Shown here: positions 33,351 through 43,842 of the stretch, one piece after another
Numbering within the stretch: position 1 is the stretch's first letter
Layout of the letters: the number at the start of each line of letters is the position of its first letter
NCBI GenBank assembly: GCA_900491605.1
Contig: UESW01004257.1
Span: 214,283 to 278,282, forward strand
From: Calamus simplicifolius
Taxonomy: Eukaryota; Streptophyta; Magnoliopsida; Arecales; Arecaceae
Direction of reading: 5' to 3'
Length of the DNA: 64,000 nucleotides
Notes under the pieces: generated by a model
What the model was told of the DNA's origin: nothing
Seen by the model: the letters and a program-made list of their open reading frames with translations, nothing else
Database searches by the model: none
Translations under genes and position numbers: made by a program

Positions 33351-34196
33351 ACTTTTGAACTCATTTGATTTTGAATCATATGATACATGTGAATCTTGTC
33401 TATTGGGTAAGATGACAAAGGATCCCTTTACTGGACACAGTGAAAGGGCCAATGAATTATTGGGCCTAATACATACAGATGTATGTGGACCATTAAGTTC
33501 AGATGCTAGAGGAGGTTACAAGTACTTCATTACATTTACTGATGACTTCAGTAGATATGGTTATGTCTACTTGATGAGACACAAATCTGAATCATTTGAG
33601 ATGTTCAAATCTTTTCAAAATGAAGTACAAAACCAACTTGGCAAGACAATCAAGGCACTTCATCTGATCGAGGTGGAGAATATTTGAGCCAAGAATTTGA
33701 TGACCATCTTAGAAGTTGTGGAATCATTCCACAACTAACTCCTCCTGGAACACCACAATGGAATGGTGCGTCTGAAAGAAGGAATCGAACTTTATTAGAT
33801 ATGGTTCGATCTATGATGAGTCTAACGGATCTTCCACTTACCTTTTGGGGTTATGCACTTGAAACAGCTGCGTTCACACTAAATCGAGTTCCAACCAAAG
33901 CGGTTGAAAAGATGCCATATGAGATGTGGACAGGTAAAAAGCCCAGTTTGTCTTTTCTTAAGATTTGGGGTTGTGAAGCTTATGTAAAATGTCAAGTTTC
34001 AAATAAGCTGGAACCCAAGTCTGACAAATGTTTTTTTATGGGGTATCCTAAAGAGACTAAAGGATACTACTTTTACAATCCCATTGAGAACAAAGTGTTT
34101 ATTGCTCGGAATGGTGTCTTTCTAGAAAGGGAATTTATTTCTAAAGGAACCAGTGGGAGCAAGGTACAACTTGAAGAAATTCAAACCACAAGATAA
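33351..34196 (+). pseudogene. Copia-3 integrase (broken by one indel)
   Basis: CESCLLGKMTKDPF (zinc-binding end), LIHTDVCGPL (first catalytic D) and FTDDFSRYGYVYLM precede an indel near 33665 that falls exactly in the segment with the second aspartate. The frame resumes at 33684 with SQEFDDHLRSCGI, PPGTPQWNGASERRNRTLLD (third site, E) and LPLTFWGYALETA. The C-terminal part KIWGCEAYVK...KCFFMGYPKETKGYYFY runs to a stop at 34194. Confidence 0.9.
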
Positions 34197-35130
34197 CATT
34201 GAACCGCCTGTGGATGCTCAAAGTCAACAAACCATTGTTGACACACTACCTGTAGCACAAAAATTACTTAGATCTAATAGGATACGTCATGATTCCGAGA
34301 GATATGGATTTCTTGTGACTGATAATCATGATGTATTGTTAGTGGATCAAAATGAACCTACTACCTATCAAGATGTTATGTTAGATCCAGACTCTGAGAA
34401 ATGGTTACAGGCCATGAAGTCTGAAATCCAATCCATGTATGATAATCAGGTATGGACCTTGATTGAGCCACCTGAAGGTACAAAGACCATTGGGTGCAAA
34501 TGGGTTTTCAAAAAGAAAACTGACATGGATGGTAAAGTGCATACTTACAAAGCAAGGCTAGTTGCAAAAGGTTTCAAACAAACTCATGGTATAGACTATG
34601 ATGAAACTTTTTCACCTGTAGCCATGCTTAAGTCTATTAGAATTCTCATTGCATTGCTGCATATTATGACTATGAGATTTGGCAAATGGATGTTAAAACT
34701 AATTTTCTTAATGGAAACATGCTTGAGGATGTGTACATGACACAACCTGAGGGTTTTGTACAACCTGAGAATTCTAGTAAAGTATGCAAGCTTCAAAGAT
34801 CCATTTATGGTTTGAAGCAGGCTTCTCGGAATTGGAATCTTCATTTTGATGAATCGGTCAAAGAGTTTGGATTTATCAAAAATGAAGAAGAACCTTGTGT
34901 TTACAAGAAAGTTAGTGGGAGCGCCATTGTATTTCTGGTCTTATATGTTGATGACATTTTACTCATTGGAATGATATCCCTACCTTGCAGAGTGTCAAGT
35001 CTTGGTTAGGGAAATATTTCTCAATGAAAGACTTAGGCGAAGCTGCCTATATCCTAGGGATAAAGATATAGAGATAGATCTAAGAGGCTAATTGGTCTAA
35101 GTCAAAGTGCTTACATAGACAAAGTACTGA
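34153..35130 (+). pseudogene. Copia-3 reverse transcriptase (broken)
   Basis: 34153-34740 carries the linker and RT start: SEKWLQAMKSEIQSMYDNQ, TIGCKWVFKKKTDMDG, KARLVAKGFKQTHGIDYDE. A frameshift near 34670-34690 leads to 34686-35009 with MDVKTNFLNGNM, SIYGLKQASRNWN and the catalytic LYVDDILLIG. Another shift follows near 34970, and the RT end (YFSMKDLGEAAYILG) is readable around 35010-35060 in a third frame. Catalytic residues are conserved. Confidence 0.9.
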
Positions 35131-35141
35131 AAAGGTTCAGT

Positions 35142-35923
35142 ATGCAAATTCCAAGAGAGGATACTTCTATGTCTCATGGTATTACACTTAGCAAATCTCA
35201 GTGTCCTAACACAAAAGATGAGCGAGAGCGCATGAGTAAGATTCCTTATGCTTCAGCAATAGGATCTATCATGTATGCTATGTTGTGCACTAGACGAGAT
35301 GTCTCTTATGCTTTAAGCATAACGAGTAGATACCAGTCAGATCCCGGTGAAAGTCACTGGATAGCTGTCAAGAATATTCTTAAGTATCTGAGAAGATTTA
35401 AAGATGTGTTCTTGGTGTATGGCGGATTGGAAGATGATCTGGTTGTAAATGGTTACACAGATACAAGCTTTCAATCTGACAAAGATGATTTCCGATCGCA
35501 GTCAGGATTTGTGTTTTGTTTAAATGATGGCGCTGTTAGCTGGAAAAGTTTAAAGCAAAGCACTGTTGCTGATTCTACAACTGAAGCTAAATACATAGCA
35601 GCATCTGATGCAGCAAAGGAAGCAATTTTGATCAAGAAGTTCATTACTGACCTTGGAGTGGTTCCTAGCATCACAAATCCTATTGATGTTTATTGTGACA
35701 ATAATGGTGCTATCGCACAAGCAAAGGAACCTAGGTCACATCAGCGATCCAAACATATTCTTAGGCATTATCATCTCATTCGAGAAATCATTGAGAGAGG
35801 TAACATAAAATATGCAGAGTTTCAACAGATGATAATGTTGCTGATCCATTGACTAAGCCTCTACCACAAGCAAAGCATGATCGTCATGCTAGGTTCATAG
35901 GTATTAGATACATTGATGAGTAG
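35142..35923 (+). pseudogene. Copia-3 RNase H (broken near its end)
   Basis: Degrades the RNA strand of the hybrid. MSKIPYASAIGSIMYAMLC, ITSRYQSDPGESHW, GYTDTSFQSDKDD (acidic site), STTEAKYIAASDAAKEA and VYCDNNGAIAQAKEP lead to a frameshift near 35825. The terminal ADPLTKPLPQAKHDRH and the final codons are then in the next frame, ending at the stop at about 35921. The polypurine tract follows. Confidence 0.9.
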
Positions 35924-35928
35924 GCCTA

Positions 35929-35943
35929 GTGCAAGTGGGAGAT
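35929..35943 (+). promoter_or_regulatory. Copia-3 polypurine tract
   Basis: The sequence aagtgggagat lies directly before the 3' LTR and is the presumed primer for plus-strand DNA. The same sequence precedes the 5' LTR as part of the 33-bp remnant. Confidence 0.75.
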
Positions 35944-37644
35944 TGTTAGTAATAATGCCCTAGGCCTATTGTATGGACATGGTATTTTGAATATTTATGA
36001 GCATTTACTATTATCATGATTTGCATGTTTATTATATAATAATCCTTGAATAATATTATTAATTATTCTAAATGTCCCTAATCAGTTATTGTTATGGGAA
36101 TAACAATAAATAAAGATTAGTATGAAATTTGATTGATATTCATAAGATGAATATGTGTATGAGATACGAATCAAATTTATATGTATTTGTTGAGAACAAA
36201 TATTGAACAAGACCCGCCTTGAGATTAATACATGGATCAAAGTCATAAGTTAATCTCTAGTAGTTGTGTCATTAAATCCTTAGACCTGAGATTGCTATAA
36301 TTCTCAACATAAGGAATATTATATTTTGACATAATAAAACGTTGTCTTTAACCGAATGATTATAAAGATTGTGCTTGAACATAATAAGAATCATGTAGTG
36401 AGATATGAGTGATTAAGATGAAATTTGTCCCTCTTATTGTAAGAGAGATATCTCTGGGCCCTCAATGATTGAGATTGAGAAATGCATGGCCGTGCTTAAA
36501 TGAATTGATGGAGATCAATATCATTTGTTTAGTCAGTCTAATTGGGTTTCGAGAAATTAAAGATAGAGCGATATAAGGTTGACTTTTCCATGCCTTATAT
36601 TCTATCAAATATCATGTGACAAAAGGATTATGTCATTAGCTACTTTAAGATTGTCTCGGATCATGAGATTTTATTTAACTTGGGTAGTCATAATGTCTTG
36701 CTAGAGGCTACTTATGACTTATAGGATCAAAATGTGATTTAGGCCTACTGCCAATGTTAATTGAACCTATAGGGTCGCACACTAAGAACGGACAATAATG
36801 GTTGCGGTTTATTACTCTCTATAGTAATTTAAAATGATTAGATTATTTTAAATTATAAATATTAATTAGTTATATTTTCTTATTGGATAAGGAAATAATC
36901 CATAAAGGTTTTTGGTTAAAAATATAAATTCCTTATTTGATAAAGAAATTATGACAAGTAATTAATTAGTTATATTTTCTTATTCGATAAGGAAATAATC
37001 CATAAAGGTTTTTGATTAAAAATATAAATTCCTTATTTGATAAGGAAATTATGATAAGTAATTAATTAGTTATATTTTCTTATTGGATAAGGAAATAATC
37101 CATAAAGGCTTTTGGTTAAAATATATAAATTCCTTATTTGATAAGGACTAGGATTTAAATTGTTATTATTTAAAAGAGTTTTAAATAAATAAATCCTAGT
37201 TAACCAAAAAACCCTAGCAGACTTGTATATATATGATATATACGTTTTAAAGTCTATGGGGCTTTTGAAAGGTCGTGTCTATTGGGGCATTTTAAGGGTT
37301 GTGTCTCTTGCCTTGAAAAGAAAAATTGGAGAGTTGAAAACCCTAGTTTGTTTTTGTGAAAAATAAACTTTGAACTAGCATTCAAAACCGTTTTGGTGTC
37401 CGTTCGTGTGTGGATACTTGTAGAGGGTGGTCGTCTTTCTGAAGGCAACACCTTTGAAGATCCGAGCAAACCCAACACAAGAACAGATGGATTACATACT
37501 GATCAACAAAAGGTAATTTTGTTTATCCTTCTTTCATTTTTATGAAACGCATGTGATCATTGGTGGGTTAAGGAATAAATTTATTTTGTTTCCGCTGCCA
37601 TTTTATTCCAATCCGATTAGGATTTTTCATTCCGTAATCCAATA
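35944..37644 (+). repeat. Copia-3 3' LTR
   Basis: 1,701 bp, TGTTAGTAAT...AATCCAATA. It is about 57 bp longer than the 5' LTR, mainly in the AT-rich tandem block at about 36855-37140, where three fuller copies of the 90-100-bp unit are present. Confidence 0.92.
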
Positions 37645-38105
37645 GTTAAAAGATCTGGCTAGCTAAAAACCTGCTGGAGTCACTTGGTTTAGTTGATCCA
37701 ATTACGTACAGGATCTTCTATTGGAGCCAGAAGTCCAGTTCATCCGTCTGGGCTGTTCTGATTCAAATAACACTGGTTTTCAAGCATTGGTGTGGGTGTG
37801 GGGGTGAGATTTTGAAGCAAGTGCAGCACCTTAAGTATAAGATTTTGATAAATTTTCAAGATTGGGACTTTATGTATGGATTGTCTGCCAAGTAAAAATT
37901 TTAAGAAGTGGATGTCTCTCATGTTGAGTGTGTTCAATGCATCTTCTTTTTTGTTGCACTCAAGCATAGAGGTCACATCCTAGAGTTATTGTTTCAGTTC
38001 TCATTTATTTGCTTAGTTTTTTAAGTATCTTAATAAGTTGTGGACAACTAAGTTATTTTTTTGACATTGAATATCGCCATTCTCATGGTTTACTTTCTCA
38101 GATCA
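37645..38105. repeat. Host segment, copy B, first part
   Basis: Begins exactly after the Copia-3 3' LTR with gttaaaagatctgg and runs to gatca (38101-38105), where Gypsy-B is inserted. It corresponds to 28036-28507 of copy A; the rest of copy B is at 60351-60640. Confidence 0.93.
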
Positions 38106-39356
38106 TGATATGATTGATCCCGCATCGTCAGAATAAAAGGTAACAACAGCTAACGGAGACCACCATCTCTTGACCCCGAGATTCCCTCCGGTCTCGGGGT
38201 GCACCAGCATCAACCCACCCCCGGGACCCCTTCCGGTCTCGGGGTGGGAACACCATCTCTTGACCCCGAGACCCCCTCCGGTCTCGGGGTGCACCAGCAT
38301 CATCCCACCCCCAGGACCCCTTCCGATCTCGGGGTGGGATCACCATCTATCGACCCCGAGACCCCTCCGGTCTCGGGGTGCACCGGCATCATCCTACCCC
38401 CGTGACCCCTTCCGGTCTCGGGGTGGGATCACCATCTCTCGACCCCGAGACCCCTCTGGTCTCGGGGTGAACCAGCATCATCCCACCCCTGGGACCCATT
38501 CCGATCTTGGGGTGGGATCACCATCTTTCGACCCCGAGATCCCCTCTGGTCTCGGGGTGCATCAGCATCATCCCACCCCCGTGACCCCTTCCGGTCTCGG
38601 GGTGGGATCACCATCTCTCGACCCCAAGACCCCCTCCGGTCTCGGGGTGCACCAACATCATCCCACCCCTGGGACCCCTCTCGGTCTCGAGGTGGGACCA
38701 CCATATCTCGACCTCGAGACCCCCCTTTGGTCTCGGGGTACGTGGGTATCATCAGCGATCAGCATGCGGACAAACCTTCGAACCAAGCGACAGCTCCGGG
38801 CCACATGGTGCACCCACGTAATTCTCCGTACGCCCATGATTGCGCCCCGTTACGGAGGGCCATGCCTCATAATGGCGTATGGCGCACTGCATGTTCCTGT
38901 GCGTGACCATGCTCCGTTACGGCGTACGATTCGCTACCACTTGCAATTGTGTGCGGTCATATCAAGCAACGGCGCGCACCAAATACAACCGTGGCTGTTA
39001 GACACGTGTGATATCATGTTGACAGGTAGGGCGGGATGCTTCCGGCGTGCACAGTGATGGTACGATGGCAATCTTCCGAAACAGTAAGATGGGATATTCA
39101 GACAGGTATAAAAACATGCGCCCGCACTGTGAGTAGGGATCCAAACTCTGGTTTTCTAGCTTTCTTCCTCCTAGCAAAACCCTAACTATCTCAGCTCCCT
39201 TCCGCTGAGCGGTTCTTATCTGATCCCAAGTGACTGACTTGAGCATCGGAGGGTCCCCACCGGAACAACCGGTCTCCGGGGACTTTTCTTGCAGGGGTCC
39301 GAGGAGAAGGACGTCCGTCTTCCCCGACGTTTGAAGAAGGTGACTTGGCATCATCA
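38106..39356 (+). repeat. Gypsy-B 5' LTR
   Basis: 1,251 bp, TGATATGATT...CATCATCA. U3 holds the GC-rich array (38158-38740). A TATA box (tataaaaa) is at 39107. The leader shared with Gypsy-A and Gypsy-C (gacttgagcatcggagggtc) is near 39236. The 295-residue ORF across the array is an artefact of the repeat. Confidence 0.93.
38158..38740. repeat. GC-rich palindromic tandem array in Gypsy-B U3 (5' copy)
   Basis: About six to seven copies of a unit of about 88 bp. Each holds an inverted pair gaccccgagacc / ggtctcggggtg around ccctcc, then caccagcatcatcccac, then a second half-palindrome ccggtctcggggtggga. The hairpin stems are perfect in several copies. The matching array in the 3' LTR is at 59160-59735. 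Confidence 0.9.
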
Positions 39357-39357
39357 G

Positions 39358-39376
39358 ATTGGCGCATCAGGAAGGA
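39358..39376 (+). promoter_or_regulatory. Gypsy-B candidate primer-binding site
   Basis: attggcgcatcaggaagg one base after the LTR end, shared in its first eight bases with Gypsy-A and Gypsy-C. Confidence 0.55.
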
Positions 39377-39440
39377 GGGGAAGAAAAAGAAAGACATCGA
39401 ACCAATAGCTTACTTTCCCTCTCTTCAAGCTCTTGAAGCC

Positions 39441-40969
39441 ATGGTGACGACTCGGACGAAGGGAGTTTCAGCCGGTCGCGCTGGGGGGCAGCGCCGCGGG
39501 GCCGGTGCACCCGCGGAGGCCCCCCTAGCTCTTGCAGCCAGTATTCCAGAGCTGCAGCACCCCCGGGGGCTAGGCCTTCTGCTCCTCAGGTCGATGCTCC
39601 CGTGCCTGCTCTGCAACAGCTCCAGGAAGACCGATTCACTGCCCTAGCCATGCAAGTCCAGTCTTGGCGGTAGCGGTTCAGGGCCTGCAGCACTAGCAGG
39701 CAGTCGCACAGCAGTCAGAGCCGAATCCATCTGTCTCGAGGGTGGTGCAACCCAGCCAGCATTCCTCCCGGCAAAGATCGCCAGTTCCTGTGGATCGCCA
39801 CCATCGATCTCCGGCCAAGCCTCACCACCGCGAAGCCTTTAAGAGACATTGGTCTCCTTCCCGCCACGCTAGTGTCTCTCCTAAGCGGCAGCATGGGAAG
39901 GAGGCGGAGCGCCCCCGCCGGCATCGCCATCCCCGTTCTTTGTCTTTCGAATCTTCGGGAGAGGGTTTCTTTGATGGACGGATGCCTCGTTGAGCCGAGC
40001 GTCGACTCGATGAGTATAATCAGAGGCTAGAGGAGCTTAGCCGTCGGATCACCCACCTGCCGGAAACAGACTACGACAGCCGGCCTCCCTTGTCTTGCCG
40101 CATCATGGAGGAGCCCATCTCCACCAGGTTCCACCTTCCCTAGCTAGATCCATACGACAGGACCACAGACCCCTGGACCATTTGGAAAGCTATAAGGTAC
40201 TCATGCAAGTCCAGGGGGCCACTGACTCGCTTATGTGCATTGCCTTCCCGGCCACCCTGAAGAAGGCTGCTCGAGCTTGGTACTCCCGTCTGCCGCCACG
40301 AAGCATCGATTCCTTCTACCAGTTGGAGAGGGATTTCTTGGCCCATTTTGACGCCTGCCGGAAGATTCCAAGGGTGGCGGACAGTCTCTTTGCCGTCCAG
40401 CAGAAGAGCGGTGAGTCCCTGCGGGACTACGTCGCTCGGTTTAAAGAAGCAGTTCTGGAGGTCTACAACCTGAAAGAATCGGTGGCTACCTTGGCCTTAA
40501 AGCGGGGGCTTCGCTCATCTCGCTTCATGCACTCTCTTGACAAGAAGCCACCGGGCTCTTACTCTGAGCTTCTGATCTGGGCCCAGAAGTACATCCGGGC
40601 AGACGAGGCCAACTTTTCCCAGCGCGAGGCTAGTGGAATATCCCCAAGAAGCCGGCCCGACCGGAGCCTGCAGAAGTTTACCCCAGGAGACCTGAGCCTC
40701 CTCACCGGCCAGACAACTGCCCCCGAGCCCCTGCACCAAGAGACGGACCCTACACCCCATTGCTCACCCCGATATCTCAGATCCTGCTCGAGATTGAAGG
40801 GGAGTCTTATCTGCAGCACCCTCTTTCCATAAACCCGAAGATCCCCCGGAACAAGAACCTCTACTGCCGCTACCACCAGGACCATGGCCACGACACCGAT
40901 GATTGCCGCCACCTGAAGAAGGATATTGAAGACCTTATCCAGTGGGGCCACCTGGGAAAATTCATTTAG
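39441..40969 (+). pseudogene. Gypsy-B gag (broken)
   Basis: Probable start ATG at 39441 (MVTTRTKG); Gypsy-C has an equivalent MVTTR start at 62674. After a frameshift and a basic RH/RS-rich stretch (39742-39993), the gag core is open at 40158-40832: HLESYKVLMQVQGATDS, FPATLKKAARAWYSRLP, SFYQLERDFLAHFDACRK, SLRDYVARFKEAVLEV. A shift leads to 40760-40969 with the nucleocapsid motif YCRYHQDHGHDTDDCRHL. An in-frame tag at 40141 and several frameshifts disrupt it. Confidence 0.88.
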
Positions 40970-41103
40970 AGGAACAACCCGGGAGCTCCTAGCTCGTCAG
41001 CGCCCCCGCCGCCGGTGATCGACAATGCCCCGACAGAGAAGATGATAGCAATGATTTCCTGGGGGCAGGAGGCCCGTCGAAGAGGCCAAGAGGGGAGGGG
41101 GAG

Positions 41104-41751
41104 TTGGAGTCTGTAATTCCTTTCTTTGAAAAGGACTTAGATGGGGTAGTAAACAAAAATGATGATAGCGTCGTCGTGTCTATGACGATCGCTAAGCATC
41201 CTGTAAAAAGAATTCTAGTTGACAGTGGGAGTTTTGTGGATGTTTTGAACTACGATGCCTTTGTTTGCATGAACTTGTCACCTGATCTGCTCCGGCCTGT
41301 CGCCATGCCTCTAATGGAATTCATAGGAGATTCTATAAAAGTTGAGGGGAAGGTCACTCTCCCTGTGACGGCTGGTACAGCCTCATGTCAGAGCACTGTT
41401 TTCATGAAGTTCTTGGTGGTTCGCGTGCCCCTCGCATACAACGCGATCCTGGAGAGGCCTGGGCTCAACCTCTTGGATGCAGTCATATCCACTAAGAGGC
41501 TCCTCGTGAGGTTCCCCACTAGCAGAGGAGTCGGGGAGATGCAGGGAGAGCAGAATCCGCCAATACTTTGCTATCACTTGGCCCCTAGTCTGCAGGGGAC
41601 GGCACCCGCACCGACACCTGAGATGCTTGACCCTCGAGACCTAGAGAAAAGAGGAGAGCCAGCCGAGCGGCTGCTTACTTTCCCTCTCGGGGAGGACTCA
41701 GCAAGAGCTATCCAGATTGGAGCCTTACTCCCGGAGGAGGCTCGTGACTGA
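41104..41751 (+). pseudogene. Gypsy-B protease
   Basis: Aspartic protease domain with intact D-S-G in KRILVDSGSFVDVLNYDAF (about residues 36-55), a flap-like SIKVEGKVTLPV and the C-terminal VPLAYNAILERPGLNLLDAV. The frame is open for 215 residues and then stops at 41749. The following RT is in a neighbouring frame. Confidence 0.88.
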
Positions 41752-42322
41752 CGCCTCACCTTTTTGCGGGCTAATGCGGATGTCTTTGCATGGTCGACGT
41801 CTGACATACCGGGGATTCCGAAGGAGGTGATCACCCACTAGCTTAACATTCGGCCGGGGTGCCGGCCTATTCGGTAGAAGAAAAGGAGTTTCACCCCCGA
41901 CTGATAAAAGGTCGTGGATGAGGAGGTGCGGAAGCTGCTAGCGGCCGGTCACATCTGCGAGGTACATTACCCGGACTGGCTGGCAAATGTCGTAATGGTT
42001 TGCAAGGCTAGCGGGAGCTAAAGGATGTGTGTGGACTTCACCGACCTCAATAAGGCGTGCCTAAAGATAGCTTCCCGCTGCCCCGAATCGACCAGCTTGT
42101 GGACGCCACGTCCAGGCATGAAACCCTTAGTTTCATGGATGCGTTCTCAGGGTATAATCAAATCAAGATGAACCCGGCAGATGAAGAAGCAACTTCCTTT
42201 ATCACAGAAAAGGGGATTTATTGTTATAGGGTGATGCCTTTTGGGTTGAAAAATGCCAGGGCCACCTATCAAAGATTGATGAATAAGGTCTTTGAGGACC
42301 AGATAGGGCACAACATGGAGGT
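41752..42322 (+). pseudogene. Gypsy-B reverse transcriptase, N-terminal part (before the Sirevirus)
   Basis: NADVFAWSTSDIPGIPKEVI and KVVDEEVRKLLAAGHICEV are readable with five in-frame stops (tag, tag, tga, taa, taa). After a frameshift near 42055 the frame 42057-42322 shows DSFPLPRIDQLVDATS, LSFMDAFSGYNQI and GIYCYRVMPFGLKNARATYQ. The Sirevirus target duplication gaggt interrupts it right before the catalytic box. The continuation is at 52095. Confidence 0.92.
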
Positions 42323-43780
42323 TGTTGACCCAATTGATGATTTTGATGATTAACAAAACTATTTGAGTATAATTTTTGAAGGCTCTGATGATTTTGATTT
42401 AGTGTTTCAGCCTATAAGACTATTGAAAGATCAAAATCAAGAGTTACAATGTGTTCTGGATCGAATCTAATGTCTAGGTAAGAATTGCAGACATTAGAGT
42501 CGACTCCGAGAATCACAGAGCCGACTCCGGAACTGGCACGGTCATTAGAGTCGACTCCGAGACTGTGAGAGTCGACTCTCACAGACGAGCAGAAAGTCGA
42601 TTTTTCTGGCTCCAACCTAGAGTCGACTCCGGGTAAGTTAGAGTCGACTCCGGAAAAGTTTCTTGTCGACCCCAGAAAAGCCAGAGACGACTCCGGAAAT
42701 ATCATTTTAAAACGCCTCGAGCTAGAGCCGACTCCAGAAAAGTTAGAGTCGACTCCAACCCACCTGGAACGAAAAACGAAGTTGCCAGATCAGCTCTAAC
42801 GGTAACTTTTCTATTTTTACTCATTTCTAACGGATATATTTTGATAGAAGGTACACTCCAACGGATAGTTTTATTCCAAAAGAGGTGTAAAAGAAATCTA
42901 TAAAAAGGGGAGTCTATTGTTCAAAAAAAAGAGAAAAAAAGAAAAATCTGAAAAACAAAGAGAGACTGAAATCCCATTTCAAAAATCCGTGAGCTTGAAT
43001 CTTGAAAGGAAAACCTTCTAGCTCAAATCCACTCCACTCCAAAAGCTCAAGAGGAATCCAAAGCGTTCAAAATCAAAGTCTTGGAGGATTTCCCAACTTG
43101 GAGAAAGGAGATTCATTTCTTGCTTTTCAACCTTCTCAACTGCTTCAACTGTGAAGAATCGGAGCTGAGGCTTGATTCAATCCAGCAAGGAGAAGAAGAA
43201 AAGAAGAAAAGAAAAGCTCAAAAGCCAACCTATCTACAAATCAGGCTTTTCTAAACCTTGTTATTAATTTGTATATTTGCTCATTGAGGAGCTTTGTATT
43301 CACACACAATACTTATCTTATTTTGCCTAGTTCAATCTGGGGGATTGAACTAGAGGAGGTAGTTTTACCTCGGGTTAAGCTTGTTTAAGCTTGGGTTAGT
43401 TGTGAGCCCGTGAAAAACAACGTGTAGGGTTTTGTGCTGGTAAGCCCGAGTAAAACCAGCTGGGTTCGTTGTGCACCCGGTAAAACAACAAGTTTGAGTT
43501 GTGAGCTTGGAAAACAACTCGGCTGTAATCTAGAGAGATTATAGTGTGGACCCAAGTGAATCTTGGGAGTGGACGTAGGTGTTGGATACACCGAACCACT
43601 ATAAAATCTTTTGTGTTTGCAGTGTCTCATTGTCTCTTTATCTATCTCTATCTTACTCACTGCACTTTATAGTTATCTTGCATTTGCCCTCATTAATCTC
43701 AAGCAAACTATTTTAAAAAGGGCTAATTTTTAAAGAACCCAATTCACCCCCCCCCTCTTGGGTTGCCATCTGGGCCAACA
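42323..43780 (+). repeat. Sirevirus 5' LTR
   Basis: TGTTGACCCAATTG...GGGCCAACA. U3 contains the GTCGAC palindrome array at 42490-42760. A TATA box (tataaaaa) lies near 42899. The 3' portion has the U5 block with atagtgtggaccc and a C-run before ttgggttgcc. The minus-strand ORFs at 42412-42705 and 43385-43660 recur in the 3' LTR and are not genes. Confidence 0.95.
42490..42760. promoter_or_regulatory. Array of GAGTCGACTC palindromes in Sirevirus U3
   Basis: Six exact GAGTCGACTC sites (42497, 42548, 42569, 42620, 42641 and 42746 as first bases) plus variants gagccgactc, gtcgacccc and gacgactcc. The third is the centre of a 22-bp perfect palindrome (42563-42584). Position upstream of the TATA box suggests binding sites for a dimeric factor. 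Sireviruses are known to carry palindromic motifs in their LTRs; the function here is inference. Confidence 0.8.
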
Positions 43781-43782
43781 AT

Positions 43783-43795
43783 TGGTATCAGAGCA
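43783..43795 (+). promoter_or_regulatory. Sirevirus primer-binding site (initiator Met tRNA)
   Basis: TGGTATCAGAGC two bases after the 5' LTR. Confidence 0.93.
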
Positions 43796-43842
43796 AGTGC
43801 TCATTTAGAATTTGATCTCACGATCAAGGGCTAAAGATCCTT

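Larger units (their letters stand above)
28817..37644 (+). mobile_element. Copia-3: Ty1/copia element with two LTRs
   Basis: The 5' LTR is 28817-30460 and the 3' LTR 35944-37644. Between them are a Met-type primer site, a leader of 1.5 kb, and gag, protease, integrase, reverse transcriptase and RNase H in Ty1/copia order. Frameshifts occur at every domain boundary and within domains, so it is not functional. LTRs differ by roughly 5 percent in an 80-bp sample (by eye). There is no ordinary 5-bp target duplication: the left side is the 33-bp internal remnant, the right side is host copy B. Lineage probably Tork/Angela-like (inference). Confidence 0.93.

Noticed and set aside
36860..37140. AT-rich repeats as a replication origin or scaffold region
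   Set aside because: They are an internal tandem repeat of the Copia-3 LTR, present in both LTRs, which explains them sufficiently.
38170..39057. Plus-strand ORF of 295 residues and shorter ORFs of proline/glycine-rich type (also 59207-59813)
   Set aside because: They lie in the GC-rich U3 array of the Gypsy-B LTRs, occur in several frames and on both strands, and are not conserved in frame between the two LTRs.
42412..42705. Minus-strand ORFs in the Sirevirus LTR (repeated at 50728-51021, also 43385-43660 and 51699-51974)
   Set aside because: Both copies are identical only because the LTRs are; the ORF spans the palindrome array and TATA region and has no protein resemblance.
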